In this document: positions 1 through 10,386 of the stretch, piece by piece | Layout of the letters: the number at the start of each line of letters is the position of its first letter | Position numbering within the stretch: the first letter of the stretch is position 1 | NCBI GenBank assembly: GCA_033064195.1 | Contig: JARBJD010000287.1 | Location: forward strand, 31,106 to 95,105 | DNA: 64,000 bases | DNA from: Blattamonas nauphoetae | Taxonomy: Eukaryota > Preaxostyla > Oxymonadida | Reading direction: 5' to 3' | Notes under the pieces: model-generated | The model's database searches: none | Told to the model about the DNA's origin: nothing | What the model saw: the letters and a program-made list of their open reading frames with translations, nothing else | Program-made: the position numbers and the translations under genes

Positions 1-1595
1 GCTTCTCTGCGAAGATCGACATAGATCCCATCAACACAGGTAGGATGCGACCAATGTGAAAGTATGACAGTTTCTGAGTAGGGAAAGGAAGAGGGAGAGT
101 TGGTAGCAGATGAGGAGGGAAAGAAAGACAAGAATCGTGGAATCGAGATCTTCATTGAAAATGGTTCAAAAATCGTCAAATACTCCAAATTAACGAAGTA
201 ATGAGCATACATCGTTCACACCCGTTCATCTTTCCCCTTAATCCTCAGCACACAGCACACCACTCCCACAAGCAGCTCAATCGCCCGTGCCCTCCTTATC
301 CAATCATCATCGCTAACAAATACGAAAAAGTCGCCACAACAGACAGTGTTGAGTTGATATCTTTGTCGGTTGGCGTTCCAGACGAATCGATCAGCTTCTG
401 CGGCGCTGACATGAAGGCATTAGTTTGGATCAGAGTTTGCGGTGTCGTCAGCTCGACAGGAAGTGGGATAATCGTCCCGTTCTCCATAATTTGCGCTGTT
501 TTGGATGTTTCGTCCATCCGAAGCGGGGTCACGAAGGGAACAGTGGAATCGGCAGCAGATCTCGCTGTCTGAGCGAGAGTGTCCTCAACGACCGAAATCC
601 TTCGCTCACTCACTCACTCATCCTTCTCCCAACGCCATTTGCGACGATGAATTGACGATAGAGCGGTTGAGCGTGGAGTGCATGCGGAGGGAGGACGCGA
701 GGGCGTCGTCAAAAGTTCGGAGCAGCGGGGTGAACGGGGTAAGGAGTATTTCGATGTAGTAGTGTGAGTGGGAGAGCAGCAGCTGGAGAGAGGGAGAGGA
801 GGAAGCAATGAAAACAGAATTGGAACGACAAAGAATAAGAAAAGGCGTCGAAATCCAGAACGAAAGCTTCTCCTTCCACACATATCATCGTTCATCCGTC
901 GCTTCTCATCTGCTTTTCTTAGCTTGTGTAGCACGTAATTGATGTTCACAGCAAGTCTAAGTTCTCCCTCTTCGTGTTATGATGATTGTGTTGCGTTGTA
1001 AGATAGACATGGCAAGTTAATGTGAAAAATGTCGGTGATTCCGAAAAGAGAACGAGAACGATTGCATTTTGGTGCTGTGTCAAAATTCACAATAGCAAAC
1101 CGGGTATTTCCGTTGTGGAGCCAATAGATACTCAAACAAGACACTTCCACGGAGAGAGATCATCAGAAGGCGAGAGATAATATCTACAACATTCCCAACA
1201 ACACTATGCCGGCGAGAAACCTGAAATGAAGAGCAATAGGTGAGGATAAGGAGAGAGAGAGGAAATTGGAGAAAGAACAACCTCCGAGAGTAAGGAGGGG
1301 AGACGGTGCATAGACATGATATGGAACCTTCTCCTCCAAATAACGAGAGGAAAACAAAAAGAACAGAAGACGGAAAGTCACATGAGAAGTTTATCTCCCC
1401 CTGATCACATACTGGACAGGGAAGGAGCACATGGAGGGGAGGGGGCGTGCGGGGAGGTGGTTGGGGGAGGGGAGCGCGTGTGAGGATGTGGTTGGGGGAG
1501 GGGAGCGCGTTTCGGAGTGGAGTGCGAAAGGAGACGGTTGGGGGTGGAGCGAGTGGTGAGGCGGGTTCCGATGGGAGGGAAGCGGGCCGGTACAT
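1..1595 (-). pseudogene. Multi-membrane protein gene, copy 1 (broken, runs off left edge)
   Basis: Reading the minus strand from about 1595 downward gives exon-like segments that match, in the same order, segments of the paralogue at 28.9-31.6 kb. These are a hydrophobic piece ending SSRYLEEKVPYH (about 1380-1316), a GT-AG intron (1315-1221, 95 bp), a membrane segment ending LLAPQRKYPV (1190-1090), a soluble stretch containing SSLRMHSTLNRSIVNSSS (720-650), then VVEDTLAQ..TPLRMDETSK (595-495), and a membrane segment ending LLVGVVCCVL (about 260-240). At the edge, HIGRILPVLMG (about 90-50) matches FGFILLVLMG of the paralogue. A frameshift near 300 separates TFSYLLAMM from the following membrane segment. 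I do not recognise the family; it looks like a polytopic membrane protein with extracellular loops. The start is not determined. Confidence 0.5.
1221..1315 (-). other. Spliceosomal intron, conserved with paralogue
   Basis: The minus-strand donor is GTCTAT and the acceptor TTTCAG, 95 bp. The paralogous gene at 28.9-31.6 kb has an intron of 94 bp (31385-31292, GTCTGT to TTTTAG) at the same place between homologous coding segments. This supports both the intron call and the gene model. Confidence 0.55.
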
Positions 1596-2291
1596 CTGAC
1601 TTATATTTCCAGCTTCACATCTGGCTCGACCAAGCTATCCATTTCATCTAACTAAAGATAAATTGGTTACGAAGAGGGAAAAAAAGCGAGAAGGATACAT
1701 TGGTTCGAAGGCCGGCATATCTCATTTCAATTTTCCCACTTCACAAATCAGTACGATCAAGCTATCCATTCCTCCAACTAAAGAGCAAGAGGTCAAAAGA
1801 TGAGAGAACAGAGACAGAGACACGCATACTTAAGGATGAAAGGTACATCATTCGAACCGCAGTTTCGGAGTTTGTGGAATTATGTGTGGAGACATGGGAT
1901 GTGCGGCAGATTGTGCAAATTGTTTTGAAAACAAAGTCGATGTGATAATACACAAAGGGGAATGCATCCCACCGACTTTGTGTATGTTTTATTTCCTATA
2001 TTCTGAAAGGGGGAATGAGTTCGATGAAAGCGACCATTTTGTGCATAGTCCCAGAGAGTGGTCTGTGGGAGGAGTCAAAGAAATGACAGGATGAGTCGGC
2101 GAGAGAGACGGAGGACGAGTGTTGGCCGGAAGTCCTTCCCTTCCAAATGAAGATTGTGTTCTCATCTGAAGGGAATGAATGTGGGGGGAACTCAAACGGT
2201 CTGGAGGCAATTATCTGGTGGAGGCTGGGAGGAAATGAGAAAATGGGATTGTGATATGACCACGAAACTTGGACGAGTTAGATGCTTCGGG
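1596..2291. other. No gene seen; diverged direct repeat
   Basis: I see no convincing coding sequence on either strand. Two stretches near 1606-1665 and 1721-1795 share the phrase AAGCTATCCAT followed by CAACTAAAG-like sequence, suggesting an old tandem duplication with a period of about 120 bp. The rest is unexplained. Confidence 0.35.
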
Positions 2292-4764
2292 CTAGTTCAC
2301 CTGAGAGTCATCTGGTTCTTTCCTTCTGTCATTTTTGTCTTGAGCTTTCTCGAGTCGTTTATGTAGTCCGATTCTGTGAATTGCTAGAAGCAGCTCGGGC
2401 TTTGTGTGATACCTTGTTGTGCCAATTGTTCTTCTCATTCGTCCAATTTCTCGCTCGCAGGATGCTTCGGATGCAGGGGTGACTTGTAGTGCACACGCAA
2501 AAAGTGAAAATTGAGCGATCAGTTTGGCGTTGAGGAGAGTCTCGTTCTGAGAGAAAAGAATCGAATTAAATTCATTGATCCGGGCATTTTCACGCCAAAA
2601 ATCGTAACAGCTTTCGTTTAGTGAGTGATCATACGGAAACCGTTGGCGTCCTTCCAGCCATCCCGCATAGATGCTCACCAGCTTGGAAATCGTAGCACCA
2701 TCTTGAATGGACAATGATTCTCGCAACATCTCCCGTAACATGTGATAGATTTCAACTTTCCACTGTCGATTTTGAATTGACAGAAGAACTGAATTCATCC
2801 CCATAGGCGATCCATTTTCGGCAGGTGTGATTCCATCATCGGCAATCGTCGTATCATCCAGATCGATTTGCATAGTTTCTTCATACTGCGCTGGTCCAAT
2901 GTGATCCTGAGCGTGGTGTGATTGACCATCATCTTCGACATCAATGATTTCTGTTTCAATTTTCGTTTGTGATTCTTGATATTGTCTGGAACGGGGAACA
3001 TCTTTTTTTTGTGAATAGTCTGGGTCCACTCGCCATTCTTCACTATCTTCTGTCTCGTCATCATCATTCATTCTTTGCACGGCGATGGCCATTTTTTGGA
3101 GACATCTTCTTCGAGTTGGACGAGTTTCTTCTGTGAGGTCAATAAAGGTTTGCGTTATTGGTGGGTGATGCGACGATGGGAATTGATAGTTCTGTGAAGG
3201 TTTCTGAAAAGACATCAGTGGAAAATTGTGTGAATTGGTGGATTCCGGAAAAATCAGGAGAGGATCTCTCTGAAAGAATGTCCTCCCATAGAAGGTTGTG
3301 GTGAATGCAAGGAGGGAAAGTAAACCAGCATCGTCGTCAAGGCATCTCGAAAAAATATCCTCCATAGATGCATGGATTGCGCTGCACCATTCTGGAGATG
3401 ACGAATGCGCGATAGTCCACAAAGTCCCTAAATGATTCATGAGTTGAATAAGAATCCGAAAAACGTCAGCGAGACTGGCGTCATCGCTCTCCATTACTAG
3501 AACGCGTTGATGGAGGGGAATTGTCAACAAAAACAATGCTTCGACTTCGTCTAGAGAAGTTTCGTCTATTCCCAGTTGGATATTGTTTTGAAAGATTTTG
3601 CGTTGCTTGGAGATCCAGATAAGCATAGGAGCAATGGAAATCCAGCGATGGTCCATAAATGAAGGTGGGCGAGTTGAAAACAGTTGGATAACGTTGTTGT
3701 GTTGACAACGATTGATGATATCTTTTGCCGTGGAGTGCGCATTTCGAATTGTCGAGTTTGATTCATAGCTGTTCTTGTATGCGAGATGCATGAGGTGTAC
3801 CATACACCTTGAGTGAAATGGTTGAAAGATGAGCGGTTGAGTGAGATGTTGTGTATAATGGTTTCGCTCAGAACGATTTTGAAGGCCGCATACAGATGAA
3901 AAGCCACGATAGCCATCTGTCACAATTGATTGAACAAGGGTTTTGAGTTGAGATAGAGTGTCAATTGTTGAACCGATTGATGCAGCTAATATCTCGTTCG
4001 TGTGCCGATTTTGGTCCAAATTGTACAAAAGTGGTGGGGAATCTTCCTGAGAGTTCAAGACAACGAAGACATTGTATGATTTGTGTGCTGTTGTTCCACT
4101 GTCGATTGCAAGTGAAGTTAAACGGTAGAGAGGGGATGAAAATTGAGTGGAGAAAAGTGTGTTCGAGCGTTCTGTGATGGCTTTTGTTATGGTTTTGCGG
4201 GAGTGGTGAACATAGAGACTTTCTGGCCGAGCTAGCGAGCGCTTCTGACCCAACTTGATAGCTTCAACCACGACATTCCGCATTCGATCTCCACTCGCCG
4301 TTGACAGAGAAATCCCATCGCACGCCACCATATCTTGAATAGCATGATCGATACCGCTTTGAAGATCGTTTTGCATTGATATTTTGGTTTTTGGTGTATT
4401 CAACATGCGATTAACCATTTCAGGATAAGTAGGTTGGTTATCCAAATTGGTATGTGTATGTTTTCCAGCCTCGTCTTCAGTGCACAGTTTGTAAAAAGCA
4501 CAAAGTCTCCCGTCGTCATTCACGTGCAAACATTGAAACTTCTTCTTCTTATGCTTCGAAACTGTGTGATCTGGATTTGTTTCATGTGTTTTGGAAAAGA
4601 GTTTTCCTTGGATTGTGAGTATTTCTTGATGGGTTAATTCCAGATCTGGGTTGAGTGGATGTAGAAATCTGAAATCAACTGAATTTTGAAGAATAATGAG
4701 AAAAGAACATACAGTTTTGCCTGTGGAAGATCGGATGACGTTTATCTTTGAATGAAATACTCAT
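2292..4764 (-). CDS. hAT-family transposase with one 34-nt intron
   Basis: This is a DNA transposase of the hAT superfamily. Two exons are proposed: 4764-4713 and 4678-2292, joined across a 34-nt intron (GTATGT to AATTCAG). Splicing turns a reading frame lacking an ATG into an 812-residue protein starting MSISFKDKRH. The N-terminal region has spaced Cys residues (FQCL, RLCAFYKLC), suggesting a degenerate BED-type zinc finger. LAIDSGTTAHKSY and SIVTDGYRGF fit the hAT catalytic core. The C-terminal block SEASCEREIGRMRRTIG followed by RYHTKPELLLAIHR matches the hAT dimerisation domain. A strongly acidic spacer (about residues 560-650) precedes it. No frameshift or internal stop is visible after splicing, so the gene may be active. 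I could not find matching terminal inverted repeats around it. A decayed relative lies at 36.3-39.7 kb. Confidence 0.8.
4679..4712 (-). other. 34-nt intron in the hAT transposase gene
   Basis: On the minus strand the donor is GTATGT and the acceptor AATTCAG. Removing it links the ATG at 4764 in frame to the long downstream frame, which otherwise has no ATG upstream of its conserved N-terminal cysteines. A second potential acceptor 10 nt further on (TTTCAG) would put a stop in frame, so it is not preferred. Confidence 0.6.
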
Positions 4765-4797
4765 TTCGCAGAGTTGTGTCGAATATGAACAAAATTG

Positions 4798-5225
4798 TGG
4801 TTTGATAGGACAGATCGGGCCACCATAGGACACGATAGGACAGGACAGGACAATTGTCCTCCCTCGATTTTATTGCGAAATTGTGATGCAAGTATTGTGA
4901 ATGCGTCAAATACCTTCCATGTCCTATGGTTTGAGCCCGATTCAGAATTGTCCAATCGTGTCCGATGGTGGGCGGATCGACCCCGTTTGTACAATTTTCG
5001 CTATTTTTATCAAAATATGGTGACTAAACACAATAAAAATGATTTTAAAACAGAAAATGTGCATTGTTATCTCAACTTTCTCTTCATTTTTCGTTTCAGG
5101 TTTTCACTGACAGATGAGGCAAGGGACAAGTTCAATTCTTGTCATCGGTACTTTTATCCAAATTGTCCTCCTCTTTTTGGCTGTCCTGTAGGACAGGACA
5201 AGTAGGACATGCCGACCCAAGCCAA
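4798..5225 (+). mobile_element. Non-autonomous derivative of the pogo-like element
   Basis: Both ends match the element at 32031-34101 in the same orientation. The left 150 bp (GGTTTGATAGGACAGATCGG through TCCTATGGTTTGAGCCCGA) corresponds to 32031-32175, and the right 300 bp (from ATGGTGGGCGGATCGACCCC to GACCCAAGCCAA) to 33825-34101. The transposase gene in between is missing, so this is an internal-deletion derivative. Termini share only a short imperfect inverted repeat of the form GGYTTGRG. The target duplication could not be fixed. Confidence 0.75.
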
Positions 5226-5548
5226 CTCATTTTGACCATCAAAGTCATTTTTTAGTTTTTCTCACCCCAGGAACTGTTTTGTTCTGACAACATTTCTGAA
5301 CAGGATTGGAATACACTCAGATACAAGTTTTTGTGTTTGTATAAGTTTTTATCACTTTTTCGGAAAGTTCTTCTGTCGAGACATCTCTCACCCATCTCAT
5401 TCTCGAGATTCAGATGGGTGACACTCGGATTCGACGAGCTAACCAAAGACAAAATGAGGTATCTCATCTAAATTCAAGTGAAATGACTTATGAATAGTAT
5501 GTTCCAAGAAGTGTCACCCCGACCAAGTTTTGGGTGACCACCCTGTTA
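5226..5548. other. No gene seen
   Basis: AT-rich sequence between two mobile elements. No coding, RNA or repeat signal was recognised beyond a few short hydrophobic open stretches. Confidence 0.3.
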
Positions 5549-6393
5549 GTCACCCAACAATCCGGGAGTAAATAACTATGCGGGAGTTTTTTTATGTGTC
5601 TCAAAAGTTGGGAGTAACCTTGGATTTTTAATTTTTTCGACAATTTTTCACTAGAAATAACATATTTATGAATAAATGAAGTGTCCTAGGTGGTTCAGAA
5701 CAAATAGTTTTGATTACCCAGCACATATTTCTCATGACCTTGAAAAGTTGATCTCGTTGTATCTCCATAACCAGACAAAATTTTGACATGAAATTTTCGC
5801 GAAAATGAATGATTTGAGAAAAATAAACTTTTGACATTTCAAACTTTTTTTTTCGAAAGCACCAAAATCAAGGTTTTTCATCATTTTTCAAGGAATGCTC
5901 CAAGAGTCTTCGGATTTGTCACTCACGATTCGCCTTTCATGCAAAATTGATCATTTGAACTCGATTAGGACAGAGTTGACATCATTTGTAGGAATTTTGA
6001 AAACGAAATTCCCTTCTGATGCATAGCGAGAGAGCAATTTTGGGATGATGTCAAAATCAACACATTCTTTCTCGAGAGGTGGGGAAAAAAATTAAAAAGT
6101 TAAAATATCAAAAGTTTATTTTTCGCAAATCATTCATTTTCGCGAAAATTTCATGTCAAAATTTTGTCTGGTTATGGAGATACAACGAGATCAACTTTTC
6201 AAGGTCATGAGAAATATGTGCTGGGTAATCAAAACTATTTGTTCTGAACCACCTAGGACACTTCATTTATTCATAAATATGTTATTTCTAGTGAAAAATT
6301 GTCGAAAAAATTAAAAATCCAAGGTTACTCCCAACTTTTGAGACACATAAAAAAACTCCCGCATAGTTATTTACTCCCGGATTGTTGGGTGAC
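5549..6393. mobile_element. 845-bp foldback element with about 290-bp terminal inverted repeats
   Basis: The left arm 5549-5837 and right arm 6105-6393 are near-perfect reverse complements, starting GTCACCCAACAATCCGGGAG and ending with its complement. A TA dinucleotide flanks each end (5547-5548 and 6394-6395), the target duplication of Tc1/mariner-like elements. The 265-bp centre has no coding potential, so this is a miniature or foldback element mobilised in trans. The open frame of gene copy A begins directly at its right edge (6397). Confidence 0.85.
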
Positions 6394-6396
6394 TAG

Positions 6397-8157
6397 TATT
6401 CATACGCTCGGCTCTACAAATCTTTCCTCAAGAATTACACTCTCCAGTTCCTTCTTGGCTCTCGTCTCCATAACAATATCGACACACAGCTAGACCTCAA
6501 AGACTTTGGTCATAGTGAAACAATGAAGCCGATTGTCTTTCAGAATGCTACCGCACACTTGGATCTCTATTCCCGATATAGTTCCATACTCAAGGTGGAT
6601 CAACAGGGCGAAGTGTTCATCATACTCGAAATGGCGTCCTTATCGTTCACGAATGTCCAATTCGCGTTTGATGAGTTGTCAGCAACAGCCTTCAAGTGTG
6701 ATCGAGATTCATCGATTAAACTCGTCGAGACATCATTCAAACTCACCAAATCAACCGTCAACCATCCATTCATTGATTCAATCGGTACATATGTTCATGT
6801 TAAGTTTCAGTACTTCCTCCAACCGATCAAATTGAACAACACTCCATTTGTTCGACTAATCAATGCTGAGAAGGATGCTGTTTATGAGTACACGTTCACC
6901 ACTCCTCTTCTTGACGCTCCTCTGACTTCCCCATTCATCGTCTGCGAGGGCGCTACTGAGCTTTCGATGATCCGTCTAACTCTGAATTATTCTTTCATCA
7001 ATTCGGCATCGTTTGCACGCGCAAAGACTTCAGCAGTCAAATCCTCATCCAATACAATCCAACTCCTCTCCACAGTCCAAGGCGCATTCCTCCACCTTGA
7101 AAATGGTTCTGCCACATTCAGCTCCATTACTAGTGATTCATGTTCAGGCACACAGGGCGGTCTGTTTTATTTGCGAAATGCAACTGTCACATCTTCATTG
7201 AGTTCGAACTCATGTTCAGCGACACAAGGCGGAGTTATTTACGCTCGAGACTCCAGTGTGAACATGTCCTATGGAACCATCTCGAACTGCGAGGCTGAAG
7301 AAGGCGGAGTTGCATACCTCCTCTCGGCTTCTCTGACCATCACACGGACATCATTCCTTTCCAATTCTGCGAAGAGGGGAGGAGTGTTCTGGATCGATCT
7401 CGGAAACGACATTGCCTCTTCAATCTCTTGGATGAATTCAACAGTCACTGACAACTCCGCACATGATGTGGATGAGAATGGAGTCGATACTGGGAAGGGA
7501 GGAGCGTTCTTTGTGACGGGGACAACCAGTTCAGAGACTCCTCTAGTTTTGGACGATTCTCGTTTTGAGAACACAGCCGCTTTTGGGAATGATGTGTTCC
7601 TCGAGGAGACAGTGCTGGGAGGAAAAGGACCAGATATTCTGTCGACATGTGGTGGATTATCCTCAAGTGGATTCCCACACATCGAAATCGAAAACCATAA
7701 TCTGGATGACGATGAACTCTTCCGACTCTCAAACTTCATTCCATATCCATCGGTGAGTGTATCAACTTCATCATTAGCCACATTGACTCCTGCCTGTAAG
7801 TGGCCCAAGGCCTACTGCAAGACAATCACTTATGCTCTCCAATTCCTTCAGACAGCGTATCCCAATGGAAGCTTGTTCCAACGACAATGTTATCAATCAG
7901 CCGGGTCAATGGAGACGGAACCAATCGAGTTTGAGAGACATGATCTGATTTATTCAAGTGGCAGTCACATGGGCGCATATACTTACGATCTATTTCTCTC
8001 AGCGGCGTATGAAGCGGTGGAGGGAGTTGTGTTCACGATTAACGATGAGTCGAGATTGACTGTTCAGTGGATCGGGTCTATCTTGAAATCATTGCACCGC
8101 GGCGTGAAGGTTAACTCCAAAGACGGCCAAGCGACAATGGAAAACTGCACTATCTAG
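6397..8157 (+). pseudogene. Giant receptor-like pseudokinase gene, copy A, segment 1 (ectodomain)
   Basis: This frame is open from the right edge of the foldback element and has coding character well upstream of the first ATG at 6523 (LLGSRLHNNIDTQLDLKDFGH), so the ATG is not the true start; the 5' end is lost. It encodes extracellular parallel beta-helix-like repeats: SGTQGGLFYL, ATQGGVIYA, EEGGVAYLLS, AKRGGVFWID and GKGGAFFV, each preceded by F/I..N/C..A. Such GG repeats resemble polymorphic outer-membrane or pectin-lyase-fold repeats. From codons near 7070 on, it is homologous to copy B at 21.73-22.74 kb; before that the two are unrelated. It stops at TAG 8155-8157, where about 790 bp present in copy B (22.74-23.53 kb) are deleted and the frame changes. 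Confidence 0.7.
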
Positions 8158-10054
8158 CCACTCTGTTTGTGGTTGAGGAAGGAGAGCTCTCTTTCTCGTC
8201 ATGTCAGATCGGGGCGACAAGCAATGAATCACCTCTTGTTCTTCCTGAATCAGCAACGACTCTGATCGAAGTGAAATCAGATGGAACACTCAGTATGACA
8301 AACACACTGATCCAGCATATCAAGTTCTCGCATGCCACACTCGGAACAGCCGTCCGTCTTCATATCAACTCGCCCAACACAATCGAAGGAACCTCGAAAG
8401 TGGGGGAGATCGTTTCGAATGGAACTGGAAGTCATGTTCTGATTCTCGCCTCGACAGAACTGGAATCATCATCGATTTCATCGTTTGTCGAGCAATTCGC
8501 TTCTTGGGGACCAACGACGATGAATGGAGTGAGATTCTCAAAATCTGAAATCGAGGAGTTTGTGGTGATTGATGAGGATGGGAGAGTTGATGAACTGATC
8601 TACCATTGGAATGCGTATGATGGGGAAACGCTGTTTGTAGATTCAGATGGAGGAAGTCACTCGAAATGTGGTCTTTCCATTCTTCCGTACTCGTCCATCT
8701 CCAAAAATGCGAACAAAGTTGGAGATGGAGACTCGGTCATTGTCAGGGGTTCTGTGACAGAATCAACTGGATTCGTGGCAACGAAGAATCTCACCGTGAA
8801 ATCATCAGACAACTCGAAACAGATCATTTCTGTGTCATGTTCGACACAATTCACCACTCAGGGATCGTCTCTCATCTTCGAAAACCTGACATTCGTTCCT
8901 CTCCCTCCGAGTTCAGCCCAAAACGCAGAATCATCGCAAAGAACTGATTCTCTCTTCGTTGTGAAATCTGGGTCGATTGAACTCACAGATTGTTCGCTGT
9001 TGTCTTTTCTCCTCGCCGATTCACCACTGATCACTCACACATCTGGCTCTCTGATTCTGAATTCGTGTGAGATCTCGTCGATCACTCGCTCAACTGGAAA
9101 TGGGACAGTTTTGGAGACATCGTTGGAGGGAGACATCTCACTCTGGATGAACGATGTGACATTCTCGTCGATGACATCATCGAAAGAATCTGCCCTTCTC
9201 TCGATTTCCTTCGCACCACTGGACGATTCCGAACCTGCTCCCAACTTTGACTTCACTCTTACGAATCTTCAGTTCGTGGAGATGATAGAAAGTGAAGATG
9301 AAGAATCGTGTTTTGTGTCGCTGGTTGGATCGAAGCTAGCAGATTGGCTTGATGAAGGTGATCCTCGATTCGAAGGTTCGCACAACGAATCAACACAGCT
9401 GAGTCATTTGTGGAGTTTTGACGCATTCCACTCGCTGTCCGCGTCGCTGTTGTTCTACCTGCTTCCATCAGAAGGCCCAGTTGGAGTGTCATCGTCTGGG
9501 ATTGACATGGGGAAGTGTGGATCGAACAGCATTTGGTGTCCGACCATCTCAAAATCTCTTGATCGCCTCTCAGCTCAGAAGACGAACAAGATTGTTGTGA
9601 TGGACGAGATTGATCTTTCGACGAGTGTTTCACTGCCCGATGGTGTGATCTTCTCAGGGAATAATTCCGTCACGCTCTGTTCATGTTTTGTGGATGAAGC
9701 TGGATCACTCGCAACAACAGGTGAGTGTGTTGTGTCCATCACCACTCTCGACTTTTCGCTTCCTCTCTCTCAATCTGCCGATGCTGTGATTGTGCATTCA
9801 TCCAACAAACTGACTCTCTCTCACCTTCACATCTCTTCTCGAGGAAAGTCGTCAGCTGTGTTCCTTCAAATGTCTTCAGGATCATCCGAAATGTCAGACA
9901 TTGTGGTTCAGTCGGAAATGGAGAAGAATTGTGTCTTGTTCTCGCTTTTGGGAGGATCGGTGAACATGACGACTCTCACAATTGAAACATCAGTGGCTGA
10001 AAATGGAAGTGTTGTTGAGATGAAAGGAGGAAGTCTGAGTTTGACAGGAATGAC
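8158..10054 (+). pseudogene. Copy A, segment 2 (ectodomain)
   Basis: The frame resumes with ATLFVVEEGELSFSSCQIG, matching copy B from 23.53 kb at roughly 90 percent identity by eye. It is the membrane-distal half of the ectodomain: Ser/Thr-rich beta-strand repeats with short Cys-containing motifs (SKCGLSILP, GKCGSNSIWCP). There is no internal stop up to the insertion at 10055, where a miniature hAT element interrupts the codon for the Thr of SLTGMT. Reading through that element adds about 25 foreign residues before a stop at 10130. Confidence 0.75.
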
Positions 10055-10378
10055 CAGGGATCTGAGTAGGTCTGTAGATTACTGCATAAGGTGTGATCAT
10101 GGATCAGACCTCACGAAACTGAGGGTCTGATCCGTTTCCTAATTAGGAGTATCGATTTTCCTCATTTTCCATTTTCTCACTTCATTTTCTTCATCGGATC
10201 GGTTCAACTCAAGCAATAAACTATAAATGATGACCAGATAGCCTCTCAAATGGTCGATTAGACTCATTTCACAGTTTGTTTCGAAAGAAAACTCTCTATT
10301 TGTGAAACACTTTGTAAACAAAAAAAATTAGGTCTGATCAATGGAGGTCTGATCGATCAGATCCGTCTCAGGTCCCTG
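10055..10378. mobile_element. 324-bp miniature hAT-type element inserted in copy A
   Basis: An exact 8-bp direct repeat GGAATGAC (10047-10054 and 10379-10386) flanks the insert. The termini CAGGGATCTGAGTAGGTCTG and, inverted, CAGGGACCTGAGACGGATCTG-like sequence form a terminal inverted repeat. An 8-bp duplication with CAGGG ends is the hAT signature. Copy B has the uninterrupted site (GGAATGACACTT), which proves the insertion and its boundaries. The ends resemble those of the hAT element at 36926-38691 (CAGGGATCTGA), its probable source of transposase. Confidence 0.92.
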
Positions 10379-10386
10379 GGAATGAC

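Noticed and set aside
1080-1595. Single 171-residue minus-strand protein
   Set aside because: Comparison with the paralogue shows two exon-like parts in different frames separated by a 95-bp intron; the continuous frame is coincidental.
2292-4764. Assigning CAGGG ends to the intact hAT gene
   Set aside because: The CAGGGG at 2475 lies inside the coding region and no partner end or 8-bp duplication could be found around the gene.
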